Below are positions 43,477 through 53,436 of a stretch of DNA of 64,000 nucleotides, one piece after another (position 1 is the stretch's first letter; each line of letters opens with the position of its first letter). Source of the DNA: Caballeronia sp. SEWSISQ10-4 2 (GTDB lineage: Bacteria > Pseudomonadota > Gammaproteobacteria > Burkholderiales > Burkholderiaceae). The notes beneath the pieces were generated by a model. The model did no database searches and had not been told where the DNA came from. It saw only the letters and a list, made by a program, of their open reading frames with translations. The DNA is taken from the NCBI RefSeq assembly GCF_030464885.1, contig NZ_JALPRJ010000010.1, positions 102,939 to 166,938 of the forward strand, in the 5' to 3' direction. The translations under genes were made by a program, and so were the position numbers.

Positions 43477-43977
43477 ATGGCCACCGATAAAGTCGTCCAC
43501 CAGCTCGCTATCCGTGCCGGCAACAAACTGCGCGACGAGCGGCTGATGCTCGCGACCGCAGAGTCCTGCACCGGCGGTCTGGTCGCCGCCGCCATGACCG
43601 ATATTTCCGGCAGCAGCGCGTGGTTCGAGCGCGGTTTCGTCACCTATTCGAATCTGGCGAAGACCGAGATGATCGGCGTGCCGGCCGACATGATCGAGCG
43701 CCATGGCGCGGTGAGTGAACCCGTTGCCAAGGCAATGGCCGAAGGCGCGTTGAGAAATAGCCGGGCACAGGTATCGCTGTCTATTACTGGCGTGGCCGGA
43801 CCCGGCGGCGGCACGGAAACCAAGCCCGTCGGCATGGTGTCGTTTGCATGGAGCAACCGCTTGCACACGGCGGTCGAAACTCAGCAATTCAAGGGCGATC
43901 GCGAGCAGATTCGTATCCAGGCGGCCGCGCATGCGTTACGCGGTTTGCTGGAACTACTGGAACGAAGGGAACGGTGA
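43477..43977 (+). CDS. pncC: Nicotinamide-nucleotide amidohydrolase (CinA C-terminal type)
   Basis: PncC deamidates nicotinamide mononucleotide in pyridine nucleotide salvage. The 166-residue stand-alone CinA domain shows ATAESCTGGLVAAAMTDISGSSAWFERGFVTYSN at the N-terminus, GVAGPGGGTETKPVG in the middle and FKGDREQIR at the end. Length matches E. coli YgaD/PncC. It is 54 bases after pgpA. Confidence 0.94.
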   Translation: MATDKVVHQLAIRAGNKLRDERLMLATAESCTGGLVAAAMTDISGSSAWFERGFVTYSNLAKTEMIGVPADMIERHGAVSEPVAKAMAEGALRNSRAQVSLSITGVAGPGGGTETKPVGMVSFAWSNRLHTAVETQQFKGDREQIRIQAAAHALRGLLELLERRER

Positions 43978-44049
43978 GTAGACGGTGATCAAGCGGATGG
44001 CGGCAACACAGGCTGAGACGGGAACGGCCATGCACGGACGGGTTTGCTG

Positions 44050-47000
44050 ATGCCGGCGTTTGCGTACGACACGGCTCAAATCATTAAATGGCTCGGCTCG
44101 CATACCGTGGCCAAGGCGCGTACATATGTGGACGAAGTGACGCGTCTGCACTGGGACGAAGACGTACTGCGCGCCAATGTTCAAGGGACGCAACGCCAGC
44201 CCTATACCGTCGAGGTAATGTTTCACGACCACCACGGCTCGCTGTCCGCGCAAGGCCATTGTTCGTGCCCGGTCGGATTCGGCTGCAAGCACGCCGCCGC
44301 CGTGTTGCTCGCGAGCGCCTCGGACAGACCGCGAGAGTCCGAAGCCGTGCGTCCCGAGGTGGCGGGCTGGCTTGAAGGATTCCGCTCGCGCTTTGCATCC
44401 ACTCGCAACGCCTCCGCAAAAAAGCCCGGTGAGGCGAATGGCGCGCTCGGGCTTGTTTATGTTTTGGGCGCGTCGCGCGTCATGCGCACCGCCGAGGTCG
44501 CGTTGCATAAAGTACGGCTCAGTCCGGACGGTTCGTTCCAGACGCTCGACCGGCCGTGGACCAATCTGGACGCCGCGCTCGTCAAGCAGCCAAAGTTTGT
44601 CAGCGACGAAGACATGACGATCGTGCGAGCGCTCGTGATTGGACGCACCCGCAACGATTTCGGCGGTTTTGGGCTGCACGGCGAAGAAGGCGCGGACCTG
44701 CTGCACCGAATGATGGCAACGGGTCGGCTCTTCAGCGCCATGCACACCTCCCAGGACATCGCGGAGCCCCGCCGGCCACTACGCGAAGGCGCGACGCGGC
44801 CGGGACGTATCGAGTGGACGCCGGATCTGGACGACCGCGTGCGGCCCGTGCTGCAAACCGAGCCCGCAGCCACGTTGATCATTCCCACCGAACCGCTCTG
44901 GTTCGCCGATGCGGAAACGCGTGAAGCGGGCGTCGTGGATATGCCGCAACCCGCGCGGCAACTGGCCGACTATTTGTCGATGCCGCCTATCTCGCTTGCT
45001 GAAGCACCGCTTGTCAGCGCGATGCTGCGCGAAGTTGCGTCCGACTTGCCCCCGCCGCCGGAGCAGGAAACGCTGAATCTGCATGTCGTCGATACCGAGC
45101 CGGTGCCAGTGCTCGTCCTCGATACACGGCCCGTCAACGGCAGTTGGCGGCCACGCGACGAGCGCACGGCCGCCAACGTGCTCGATTTCGCCCTGGTGAG
45201 TTTCGATTACGACGGCTTCAGCATCGACCCCGCGCGCGCTACCACGGTCATGCGCGCTGCGTCCGGCGAAATGGTTCAGGTGAATCGCCGCCACGACGTG
45301 GAAGCACGTTACCTCGCCTCGCTTTACGATCTCGGCTTCCGCCAGATCCCCTCGCATCAGCGCTATGGCCCCAAGCCCATTCCGAACGGCGTGATCGGCT
45401 TGCCTGCGCCCGCTGCCTGGGCCTCGTTCACCAACGACGCGTTGCCCGCGTTGCGCGAGGATGGCTGGCGCGTGAGCATGTCGCCGGAATTCCGCTTCGA
45501 TTTCATCGAGATCGACGACATCCAGGGCACCGCGCGTCAGGCGACTGACGGCTGGTTCGACCTGGAGCTTGGCATTGTCGTAGGCGAGCGGAGCGTTCGG
45601 CTCGAACCGCTTCTGGCCGACCTGTTTCAGCGCGACCGGCGCTGGCTGGCGGGTGCCATCGATTCGATACCTGATGACGAGGGCATCGAACTCAAGACCG
45701 ATCTCGGCGAGCGGCTACGGGTGCGCGCGGCACGGATCAAGCCGGTGGTGCGAGTACTGATCGATCTCTTCGATACCATCGGTTCGCATCCGCTGCGCGT
45801 TTCCGAACAGGACGCCGGGCGGCTGGAAGCACTCAGCGACACAGGCCGCTGGCAGTTTCACGGCGATGTTTCCATTCGCGAGCTGGCGCAGCGTTTGCAG
45901 GAAGGGCCGGGGCTGCGCGAAGTGCCCGTGCCGCACGGCCTGCACGCGGAGCTTCGCGTATATCAGCGCGAAGGGCTCAACTGGATGCAGTATTTGCGCG
46001 AGCGCAATCTGTCGGGTGTTCTCGCCGATGACATGGGCCTTGGCAAGACCGTGCAAGCGCTGGCGCACATTCTGGTCGAAAAGGAGTCGGGACGCCTCGA
46101 CCGGCCGGCGCTGGTCGTGCTGCCCACCACACTGATTCACAACTGGCGAGAGGAAGCGCGCAAGTTTGCGCCTGCGCTTCGGGTGCTGGATCTGCATGGC
46201 CCGCAACGCAAGGAACGTTTCGATCAGATCGGCGAGCACGATCTCGTGTTGACCACGTACCCGCTGCTGTGGCGCGATCAGGCGATGTTGTCGCTGCACG
46301 AGTACCACCTGTTGATCCTCGATGAAGCGCAGATTGTGAAGAACGTCGCGACCAAGGCAGCGAAGGGTATTCGCGATTTACGCGCACGGCATCGGTTGTG
46401 TCTGACGGGTACGCCGCTGGAAAATCACCTTGGCGAGTTGTGGGCACAGTTCGACTTCCTGCTGCCCGGTTTCCTGGGTTCGCAGAAAGACTTCACGAAA
46501 CGCTGGCGCACGCCGATTGAAAAATACGACGATCCCGTGCGGCGCGATCTGCTTGTGCGGCGGATTCGGCCGTTCATGTTGCGTCGAAGAAAGGACGAAG
46601 TCGCGAAGGAATTGCCGCAGAAAACGACGATCGTGCGGACGGTCGCGCTCGAGGGTGCGCAGCGTGATTTGTACGAGACGGTGCGGATCGCGATGCAGGA
46701 AAAAGTGCGCATGGCGGTGGCGGACCAGGGTTTGGCACGCAGCCATATTGTCGTGCTCGAGGCGCTGCTGAAGTTGCGGCAGGTTTGCTGCGATCCTGCG
46801 TTGGTAAAGCTGACGCGTGCTGGGCGTGTCGAGGAATCGGCGAAGCTCGATTTATTACTCGATATGTTGCCGGAGCTGCTTGAGGAAGGGCGTCGGGTGC
46901 TGCTGTTTTCGCAGTTTACCGGGATGCTGGCGATTATTGCCGCCGCGCTCGATAAAGCCGGGCTTCCGTATGTCACGTTGACTGGAGATACCACTGATCG

Positions 47001-47355
47001 GGTTACGCCTGTAACGCGTTTCCAGGACGGTGAGGTGCCGCTGTTCCTGATCAGTCTGAAGGCGGGCGGCGTGGGCTTGAATCTGACTGCCGCCGACACC
47101 GTGATTCACTACGACCCTTGGTGGAACCCGGCGGCTGAGAATCAGGCGACGGACCGGGCGCATCGGATAGGGCAATTGAAGCCCGTGTTTGTTTATAAGC
47201 TGATCGTAGCGGGGAGTATTGAAGAGCGCATTGTCGCGATGCAGGACCGCAAGGCCGCTCTCGCCGATAGTATTTTGCGTGAGGACAAAGCCGGAGCCGC
47301 GAAGTTTTCTGCCGAGGATATTGAGGCGTTGCTGGCGCCAATGCCAGTGGTTTGA
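44050..47355 (+). CDS. SWIM zinc-finger SNF2-family helicase
   Basis: The 1101-residue protein has a SWIM zinc finger near residue 71 (CSCPVGFGCKH), a long middle region, and a C-terminal SNF2/RapA-type ATPase: Walker A region LADDMGLGKTVQAL near residue 660, DEAQ box near 755, and the helicase C motif GGVGLNLTAADTVIHYDPWWNP followed by ATDRAHRIGQ near 1000-1030. Such proteins move along or remodel DNA, but the cellular role is not defined. ATG 44050 is preferred over TTG 44044. It stands alone after pncC; no restriction or DISARM-type partner is nearby. Confidence 0.92.
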   Translation: MPAFAYDTAQIIKWLGSHTVAKARTYVDEVTRLHWDEDVLRANVQGTQRQPYTVEVMFHDHHGSLSAQGHCSCPVGFGCKHAAAVLLASASDRPRESEAVRPEVAGWLEGFRSRFASTRNASAKKPGEANGALGLVYVLGASRVMRTAEVALHKVRLSPDGSFQTLDRPWTNLDAALVKQPKFVSDEDMTIVRALVIGRTRNDFGGFGLHGEEGADLLHRMMATGRLFSAMHTSQDIAEPRRPLREGATRPGRIEWTPDLDDRVRPVLQTEPAATLIIPTEPLWFADAETREAGVVDMPQPARQLADYLSMPPISLAEAPLVSAMLREVASDLPPPPEQETLNLHVVDTEPVPVLVLDTRPVNGSWRPRDERTAANVLDFALVSFDYDGFSIDPARATTVMRAASGEMVQVNRRHDVEARYLASLYDLGFRQIPSHQRYGPKPIPNGVIGLPAPAAWASFTNDALPALREDGWRVSMSPEFRFDFIEIDDIQGTARQATDGWFDLELGIVVGERSVRLEPLLADLFQRDRRWLAGAIDSIPDDEGIELKTDLGERLRVRAARIKPVVRVLIDLFDTIGSHPLRVSEQDAGRLEALSDTGRWQFHGDVSIRELAQRLQEGPGLREVPVPHGLHAELRVYQREGLNWMQYLRERNLSGVLADDMGLGKTVQALAHILVEKESGRLDRPALVVLPTTLIHNWREEARKFAPALRVLDLHGPQRKERFDQIGEHDLVLTTYPLLWRDQAMLSLHEYHLLILDEAQIVKNVATKAAKGIRDLRARHRLCLTGTPLENHLGELWAQFDFLLPGFLGSQKDFTKRWRTPIEKYDDPVRRDLLVRRIRPFMLRRRKDEVAKELPQKTTIVRTVALEGAQRDLYETVRIAMQEKVRMAVADQGLARSHIVVLEALLKLRQVCCDPALVKLTRAGRVEESAKLDLLLDMLPELLEEGRRVLLFSQFTGMLAIIAAALDKAGLPYVTLTGDTTDRVTPVTRFQDGEVPLFLISLKAGGVGLNLTAADTVIHYDPWWNPAAENQATDRAHRIGQLKPVFVYKLIVAGSIEERIVAMQDRKAALADSILREDKAGAAKFSAEDIEALLAPMPVV

Positions 47356-47480
47356 TCGCTGGCGCTTGGGGTTCGGGGTTGGGGTGCTTGCGTTAGTGGT
47401 CGGGGTCTATGCCGGGTTGGTGCTTTCGGCCTTAGTGGTCTGCGTGGGTTAGCTAATTTTTTGAGGGTGTCCCCGATTTT

Positions 47481-47561
47481 TTTATCACTATTAGCCACTT
47501 TCGCCGTCGTGTCGGAAAAAGAAATGAAGTGCAGCCACGCACAGTGGCCAATAGTGATAAA
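47481..47561. repeat. Long imperfect inverted repeat downstream of the SNF2 gene
   Basis: TTTATCACTATTAGCCACT (47481-47499) and AGTGGCCAATAGTGATAAA (47543-47561) are inverted copies with one mismatch in 19 bases, separated by 43 bases. It is preceded by GTGTCCCCGA and a T run. It could act as a terminator-like hairpin or be a small palindromic mobile element. Confidence 0.8.
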
Positions 47562-47652
47562 GAAAACATCCAACATATAACGACCGCAAGCCTGAGCAGC
47601 AGCAACCCGGCATCGACTCCGACCACCCGCCCCCCCAAGTGCGAACGAAAAC

Positions 47653-48708
47653 TCAAACCACTACAGTCTGCGCCTCGCCGGGAAGCGAATCCCTCACCAC
47701 ACCAATAGACCAAAGCTGCTCACCAGCCGCCGACAAAAGCCCCATCGCGGCTTCAGCGTCCGCAGCAGCAACCACAACGACCATCCCGATTCCGCAGTTA
47801 AAGACCCGATGCATCTCTGCATCAGCAACACCGCCATGCTTCTGCAGCCACGAGAACAACGGTGGCAACGGCCACGCCTTATGATCCAGTTCGACCGTCA
47901 GGCCATCGCGTAGAACCCGCGGAATGTTCTCAACCAGTCCACCGCCGGTGATATGCGCCATGCCCTTCACAGCCATCTGCGACATCAGCGACAACAGCGG
48001 CTTCACATAAATATGCGTAGGCGCCATCAACGCATCGGCGAGCGAACGGCCATCGAAATCGGCGTTCAAATCAGGCTGCGCGCGCTCGATAATCTTCCGC
48101 ACCAGCGAATATCCATTCGAATGGATACCCGAAGAGGCAAGGCCCAAAACGACATCGCCGGGTTGAATGGTCGAGCCATCGATAATCTTGCTCTTCTCAA
48201 CTGCGCCCACCGCAAAGCCGGCCAGATCGTACTCACCATCGGGATACATGCCCGGCATCTCAGCGGTTTCGCCGCCAATCAACGCGCACCCGGCCAACTC
48301 GCATCCCTGCGCGATGCCCTGCACGACGGTCGCAGCCGTATCCACGTCCAGCTTGCCGCAAGCGAAATAATCGAGGAAAAACAGCGGCTCGGCGCCTTGC
48401 ACGAGAATGTCGTTGACGCTCATGGCGACCAGATCCTGGCCGACCGTGTCGTGCTTGTTCAATTGGAAAGCGAGGCGCAGTTTCGTGCCCACGCCGTCAG
48501 TGCCGGATACCAGCACGGGCTCTTTGTATCGCTTAGGCACTTCAAACAGCGCGCCGAATCCACCGATTCCCCCCAACACGCCGTCACGCATGGTTTTTTT
48601 GGCAAAGGGCTTGATCCGGTCGACAAGCGCGTCGCCGGCGTCGATGTCCACGCCCGCGTCGCGATAGGACAAACCTTGGGCGTCTGGGGCGGATTTCGGT
48701 TGATTCAT
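47653..48708 (-). CDS. purM: Phosphoribosylformylglycinamidine cyclo-ligase
   Basis: PurM forms the imidazole ring (AIR) in purine synthesis. The 351-residue protein begins [20 protein letters not shown] and shows [52 protein letters not shown] and [11 protein letters not shown]. The frame extends 56 codons upstream without similarity. It is divergent from hda across about 238 bases, the usual neighbourhood. Confidence 0.97.
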   Translation of the reverse strand: MNQPKSAPDAQGLSYRDAGVDIDAGDALVDRIKPFAKKTMRDGVLGGIGGFGALFEVPKRYKEPVLVSGTDGVGTKLRLAFQLNKHDTVGQDLVAMSVNDILVQGAEPLFFLDYFACGKLDVDTAATVVQGIAQGCELAGCALIGGETAEMPGMYPDGEYDLAGFAVGAVEKSKIIDGSTIQPGDVVLGLASSGIHSNGYSLVRKIIERAQPDLNADFDGRSLADALMAPTHIYVKPLLSLMSQMAVKGMAHITGGGLVENIPRVLRDGLTVELDHKAWPLPPLFSWLQKHGGVADAEMHRVFNCGIGMVVVVAAADAEAAMGLLSAAGEQLWSIGVVRDSLPGEAQTVVV

Positions 48709-48946
48709 GGGGGATCGGCGAGAAGGTCGGTAAAATGAGATTTTAACCGATGCCAGCCGCCCGGCCGGATTTCTCGCAGTTCGCGACCCTGACTCCGAAA
48801 GAGCGCTCCAAACCCTTTTCGAGACTCGCGCCCATCCGGCCGGAAACTCGACCCTGCGCTCAACGCCTTTCGCCACGGCAAAAACCCGGCATAGGCGCCC
48901 TGAGCGCGCCGCTTTTCAAGACACGCCCTGACGGAACCGATTGCCC

Positions 48947-49666
48947 GTGCAACGCCAACTGACGCTCGATCTCGGCACGCCGCCGCTCGCCACCTTCGAT
49001 AACTTTTTCGCCGCCGGCAACCATGAACTGGTGACGCGTCTGCGTGAACTCGAAGGTGCGCTCGCAGCCGGCCCCGTGGCCGACCGGACATTCTACGTCT
49101 GGGGCGAAGCAGGCAGCGGCCGCAGCCATCTGCTGCAGGCGGTGGTGCACGAAGCGAACGGCCGCGCGCGTTTCCTGAGTCCGCAAGCGCCGCTGGCCGC
49201 GTTCACCTTCGACCCCACGGCAAGCATTTACGCCATCGACGACTGCGAGCGGCTGTCCGGTGCGCAGCAAATCGCGCTCTTCAACCTCTTCAACGAGGTG
49301 CGCGCGCATCCGGCAAGCGCGCTGGTGGCAACGGGCAATGTGGCGCCGCTGGGTTTATCGGTGAGAGAAGATCTGCGTACGCGCCTCGGCTGGGGACTGG
49401 TGTTCCAGCTCACCCCGCTCTCCGACGAAAGCAAGGCCGGCGCGCTGAAACACGCGGCGCGCGAACGCGGCATTGCCCTCGCCGACGACGTCCCTGCCTA
49501 TCTGCTCACGCATTTTCGCCGCGATATGCCAAGCCTGATGACTTTGCTCGATGAACTCGACCGCTTTTCGCTGGAACAAAAGCGCGCCGTGACGCTGCCG
49601 TTATTACGCACGATGCTCGCCGCAAAGGAAGACGATGCACCTCGTCCCCAGCCCGGGCTTTTCTAG
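48947..49666 (+). CDS. hda: DnaA regulatory inactivator Hda
   Basis: Hda stimulates ATP hydrolysis by DnaA on clamp-loaded DNA, limiting reinitiation. The protein (about 239 residues) begins with the clamp-binding QLTLDLG motif and has a DnaA-like AAA+ fold: Walker A variant GEAGSGRSHLLQA, YAIDDCERLSG, arginine finger region. I chose GTG 48947 (MQRQLTLDL); TTG 48941 is the alternative and has a GGAA sequence closer by. Confidence 0.93.
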   Translation: MQRQLTLDLGTPPLATFDNFFAAGNHELVTRLRELEGALAAGPVADRTFYVWGEAGSGRSHLLQAVVHEANGRARFLSPQAPLAAFTFDPTASIYAIDDCERLSGAQQIALFNLFNEVRAHPASALVATGNVAPLGLSVREDLRTRLGWGLVFQLTPLSDESKAGALKHAARERGIALADDVPAYLLTHFRRDMPSLMTLLDELDRFSLEQKRAVTLPLLRTMLAAKEDDAPRPQPGLF

Positions 49667-49753
49667 CCTCTTTTTAAGCCTCTTTTTAAGCCCATCAACC
49701 CGCCGCGAGCAGCCAGCGACCGCTTCCACCCGCTTCAAGTAAAATGCGCTCCC

Positions 49754-50440
49754 ATGAACCTAGCCCTTTTTGACCTCGATCACACCCTCATCCCGACGGA
49801 TAGCGACCACGAATGGGGTCGCTTCATGGCGCAGCTCGGCATTGTCGACGCCGAAAAGTTCGCCAAGCAAAACGACGCGTTCTACGAAGATTACAAAGCT
49901 GGCACGCTCGATATCCACGCGTACCTGACCGCCCAGCTTTCGCCGCTCGCCAAGCATCCGCGCGCCCGACTGGACGACTGGCACGCGCAATTCATGCGCG
50001 AGATCATCACGCCGGTCATCGCGCCGGCTGCCCTCGAACTCGTGCGCAAGCACCAGCAAGCCGGCGATCTATGCTGTCTCGTCACCGCCACGAACGCGTT
50101 CATCACGGCGCCGATCGGCCGGGCGTTCGGTATTGATGCGCTGATCGCGTGCGAGGTCGAAACGGTCGACAATGTGCCAAACGGCGACCTGACCGGCCGC
50201 GCGACGGGAACGCCGAGCTACCGCGAGGGCAAGATCGTGCGCACCGAGGCGTGGCTCGCGTCGATGGGCAAAAGCCTCAGCGACTTCGAACACAGCTATT
50301 TCTACAGCGACTCGCACAACGACATTCCTCTTCTCGAGAAAGTCACCGACCCGATCGCGACCAATCCCGACGACACCTTGCGCGCGCATGCGCAAGCCCG
50401 CGGCTGGCGCATCCTGGAAATCTTCTCCCCACGTGATTAA
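49754..50440 (+). CDS. HAD-IB family phosphatase
   Basis: The 228-residue protein has all HAD motifs: LFDLDHTLIPTDSDHEW (motif I, nucleophile Asp), CLVTATNAFITAPIG (motif II) and YFYSDSHNDIPLLEKV (motif III). It belongs to the SerB/CicA-like subgroup. Homologues act on phosphoserine-like or lysophospholipid phosphates, and the substrate here is open. A TAAAAT -10-like sequence lies just upstream. It overlaps pcnB by 8 bases. Confidence 0.93.
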   Translation: MNLALFDLDHTLIPTDSDHEWGRFMAQLGIVDAEKFAKQNDAFYEDYKAGTLDIHAYLTAQLSPLAKHPRARLDDWHAQFMREIITPVIAPAALELVRKHQQAGDLCCLVTATNAFITAPIGRAFGIDALIACEVETVDNVPNGDLTGRATGTPSYREGKIVRTEAWLASMGKSLSDFEHSYFYSDSHNDIPLLEKVTDPIATNPDDTLRAHAQARGWRILEIFSPRD

Positions 50441-52037
50441 AAAACTCATCCGCAAGCTGTTCGGCCAGGAAAGCGCCAAAGAAGACGCCCCGGCTACCGC
50501 CCCGCTCTCCGACGATGTAAAACCCGCCCGCAAGAGCACGCGCAAGAAGGCCGCGCCGGCTGTAGTGAAGCGTGATCCCAACGTGCCGGTGATCCTGTCG
50601 GCGGATGTGCATGGCATCGATCCTGCGCTGATTTCGAAGAACGCGATTCGCGTCACCGACGGTCTGCAGCAAGGCGGGCATCGTGCGTTTATCGTGGGCG
50701 GCGCAGTGCGCGACCTGCTGCTGAACGTGGCGCCAAAAGATTTCGACGTTGCAACGGACGCCACGCCCGATCAGGTGCAGAAGCTGTTCCGCCGCGCGCG
50801 CATCATCGGCCGGCGGTTCCAGATCGTGCACGTGCAGTTCGGGCAGGACATCATCGAGACATCGACGTTCCGCGCGCTCGTCGATACCCCCGCCGACGCG
50901 CCGCCGTCCCCGCCGCCTCCGCGCCTGAGACGCGGCGAGATGGACACCCGCACACATGCCGTGGATGCAAGCGGCCGGGTGCTGCGCGACAACGTCTGGG
51001 GCGAGCAGCATGAAGACGCCACTCGCCGCGACTTCACTATCAACGCCATGTATTACGATCCGGCCACGCAAACCGTGCTGGATTACCACGACGGCATGGC
51101 CGACATCCGCGCGCGTTTGCTGCGCATGATCGGAGACCCCGCCACGCGATATCGTGAAGATCCGGTGCGGATGCTGCGCGTCGTGCGTTTCGCCGCGAAG
51201 CTCGGCTTCGAGATCGAGCCGGCCACACGCGCACCAATCGCGGAACTCGCCGATCTGATCAGCAACGTCCCCGCAGCCCGTCTCTTCGATGAAATGCTCA
51301 AGCTGCTGCTCTCAGGTCACGCGCTCGCGTGCCTGACGCGGCTGCGCGCGGAAGGTTTGCATCACGGCGTATTGCCGCTGCTCGACGTGATTTTCGAATC
51401 GCCGCACGGCGAGAAATTCATCACGCTCGCGCTGACCAATACCGACGAACGCGTGCGCGCCGGCAAGGGTGTATCGCCGGGCTTCCTGTTCGCCACGCTG
51501 CTCTGGAACGACATGCAGACGCGCTGGCAGCAATACACGCTGGCCGGTGAATTCCCCGTGCCCGCGTTGCATCGCGCGATGGACGACGTGCTCGACATGC
51601 AGACCGAAAAGCTCGCTATCCACAAGCGCTTTTCATCGGATATGCGGGAGATTTGGGGCCTGCAACATCGGCTCGAAAAACGCTCTGGCAGAACCGCGAT
51701 GAAGCTGCTGGAACACCAAAGGTTTAGAGCGGGTTATGATTTCCTCCTGCTGCGATGTGAATCCGGCGAACTGGATGCATCGGTTGGTCAGTGGTGGACG
51801 GATTTCATCGAAGGGGACGCTGCCGCGCGAGAGTCACTGCTTTCGCAAGGCGGGAAGGACCGGGCGCCCAAGAAACGACGGCGGCGTAGCAGCAACGCCA
51901 AAAGCCGCAGGCCGGGTGACGGAATGGAGGGCGGCGTGAGCACCGTGGAAGAAGGGTCAGCTCGCGACAATCGCGAAGAGCGTGACGTACGTGACGCGCG
52001 GTATGGCGACGAAAGCGGTGGCCAGCGCGACGATTGA
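50433..52037 (+). CDS. pcnB: Poly(A) polymerase I
   Basis: PcnB adds 3' poly(A) tails that promote RNA decay. The protein (534 residues from GTG 50433) has the nucleotidyltransferase GGAVRDLLLNVAPKDFDVAT motif with the catalytic Asp pair, EDATRRDFTINAMYYD, and the RRDP/REDPVRMLRVVRFAAKLGFEIE segment. It ends in a basic low-complexity tail (KKRRRRSSNAKSRR). GTG 50433 overlapping the upstream stop is chosen; a longer start at 50388 lies inside the HAD gene. Confidence 0.95.
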   Translation: MIKKLIRKLFGQESAKEDAPATAPLSDDVKPARKSTRKKAAPAVVKRDPNVPVILSADVHGIDPALISKNAIRVTDGLQQGGHRAFIVGGAVRDLLLNVAPKDFDVATDATPDQVQKLFRRARIIGRRFQIVHVQFGQDIIETSTFRALVDTPADAPPSPPPPRLRRGEMDTRTHAVDASGRVLRDNVWGEQHEDATRRDFTINAMYYDPATQTVLDYHDGMADIRARLLRMIGDPATRYREDPVRMLRVVRFAAKLGFEIEPATRAPIAELADLISNVPAARLFDEMLKLLLSGHALACLTRLRAEGLHHGVLPLLDVIFESPHGEKFITLALTNTDERVRAGKGVSPGFLFATLLWNDMQTRWQQYTLAGEFPVPALHRAMDDVLDMQTEKLAIHKRFSSDMREIWGLQHRLEKRSGRTAMKLLEHQRFRAGYDFLLLRCESGELDASVGQWWTDFIEGDAAARESLLSQGGKDRAPKKRRRRSSNAKSRRPGDGMEGGVSTVEEGSARDNREERDVRDARYGDESGGQRDD

Positions 52038-52107
52038 CACGGACCGCGCGTTCTAGCCAACGCGTTTGAGTCGTGTAACGCCAAACGACAGTCGTAGGAT
52101 TCATGCC

Positions 52108-52635
52108 ATGACGGTAGCTTATCTGGGCCTGGGCGCAAACCTTGGTGACGCGCGCCAGACCCTGAAAGACACAGTGGTGTGTCTTGCCCAGCAACACACG
52201 ATCACCGTGCTCGCGAAATCGAGCCTCTATCGCACCGCGCCCATCGACGCCGGTGGCGACGACTACTTCAATTGCGTCGTCAAGATCGATACCACGCTGC
52301 CCGCACGCCAGTTGCTGCAGCTGTGCCACACCATAGAAAGCCATTTCGGGCGCGAGCGGCCGTATAGAAACGCGCCGCGTACGCTCGATATCGACATCCT
52401 CCTGTATGGCGATTCCTGCATCGAGGAAACCGATCTCGTCGTACCGCATCCGCGTCTCACCGAGCGTGCGTTTACCCTCGTGCCGCTGGTCGAACTTGAT
52501 CACGATGTAGTCATCGCGCAACGCGGCCGCGCCGATGCATTTCTTGCTTCGGTCCAGGATCAACGTATTGAAAAAGTAGCGACGCATCAGTGTCCGCTGT
52601 TCGCTTCTCGCTGTACTTCGCGTCGCGAAGCCTGA
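52108..52635 (+). CDS. folK: 2-amino-4-hydroxy-6-hydroxymethyldihydropteridine pyrophosphokinase
   Basis: FolK transfers pyrophosphate from ATP to the pterin in folate synthesis. The 175-residue protein (start ATG 52108, MTVAYLGLGANLGD) has the signature RPYRNAPRTLDIDILLYGD near residue 84 and the N-terminal SSLYRTAPI loop. It follows pcnB by 70 bases, an order found in many proteobacteria. The last residues (CTSRREA) look unconserved. Confidence 0.96.
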   Translation: MTVAYLGLGANLGDARQTLKDTVVCLAQQHTITVLAKSSLYRTAPIDAGGDDYFNCVVKIDTTLPARQLLQLCHTIESHFGRERPYRNAPRTLDIDILLYGDSCIEETDLVVPHPRLTERAFTLVPLVELDHDVVIAQRGRADAFLASVQDQRIEKVATHQCPLFASRCTSRREA

Positions 52636-52670
52636 ATTTCGCCCCGCGAAGCCTGAAAGGTGAATAGTCC

Positions 52671-53378
52671 ATGAGCATCACGCCCCTCACCGTCACCGCG
52701 CCGCAGTTGCGCCCGCCGCATCGGTATATCGCGATAGAAGGGCCCATTGGCGTGGGCAAGACCACGCTGGCGCGGCTGCTGGCAGAACGCTGGTCGATGC
52801 GCACCCTCTTCGAGCGCCCGCAGGAAAATCAATTTATCGAGCGGTTTTATCGCGACAACACGCGTTACGCGCTGCCTACGCAATTGCAGTTCGCGTTGCA
52901 GCGTGCGCAGCAAACTCAGGAAATCGTGACGGCGCTTTTTGGCGCACCTGGGCATCTCGGGCAAGGCGCAAGCGCGCCGCTCATCACCGATTTCATCACC
53001 GAAAAAACCGCGCTGTTTGCGCGTCTTACGCTCCCCGACGACGAATTCGAACTGTTCCGGGAAATCGCCAAGCGCATCGATACCTCAGCGCCCGCGCCCG
53101 ATCTGGTCGTGTATTTGCAGGCCAGTCCCGAGGTGCTGTTCGCACGCATTCAAAAGCGCGCGCTGCCAATGGAACTGCAGATCCCCGACGCGTACTTGCG
53201 CGCCCTCTGCGACGCCTACAATGATTTCTTCTATCACTACGACGCGACGCCGCTGTTGACGGTGAACGCCGAGCATCTGAATCCGCTGGAATCGGACGCC
53301 GATCTGGCGCTGCTGGTAGACCGGATTGAAACCATGCGTGGGCGCAAGGAATTCTTTGTCAAAGGCACGTCGCTTTAA
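52671..53378 (+). CDS. Deoxynucleoside kinase (dNK/dGK family)
   Basis: The 235-residue protein has the P-loop [18 protein letters not shown] near residue 23, the DF motif with adjacent [12 protein letters not shown] and a lid region [14 protein letters not shown]. It phosphorylates deoxynucleosides for salvage; whether the substrate is dA, dG or dC is not clear. In Burkholderiaceae it usually sits between folK and panB, as here. Confidence 0.92.
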   Translation: MSITPLTVTAPQLRPPHRYIAIEGPIGVGKTTLARLLAERWSMRTLFERPQENQFIERFYRDNTRYALPTQLQFALQRAQQTQEIVTALFGAPGHLGQGASAPLITDFITEKTALFARLTLPDDEFELFREIAKRIDTSAPAPDLVVYLQASPEVLFARIQKRALPMELQIPDAYLRALCDAYNDFFYHYDATPLLTVNAEHLNPLESDADLALLVDRIETMRGRKEFFVKGTSL

Positions 53379-53436
53379 GTCCGTCCGGCTTGCGCGCCGG
53401 CGCGCCGTCTCTTATCTAGTCGATGTGGAAATTGCC

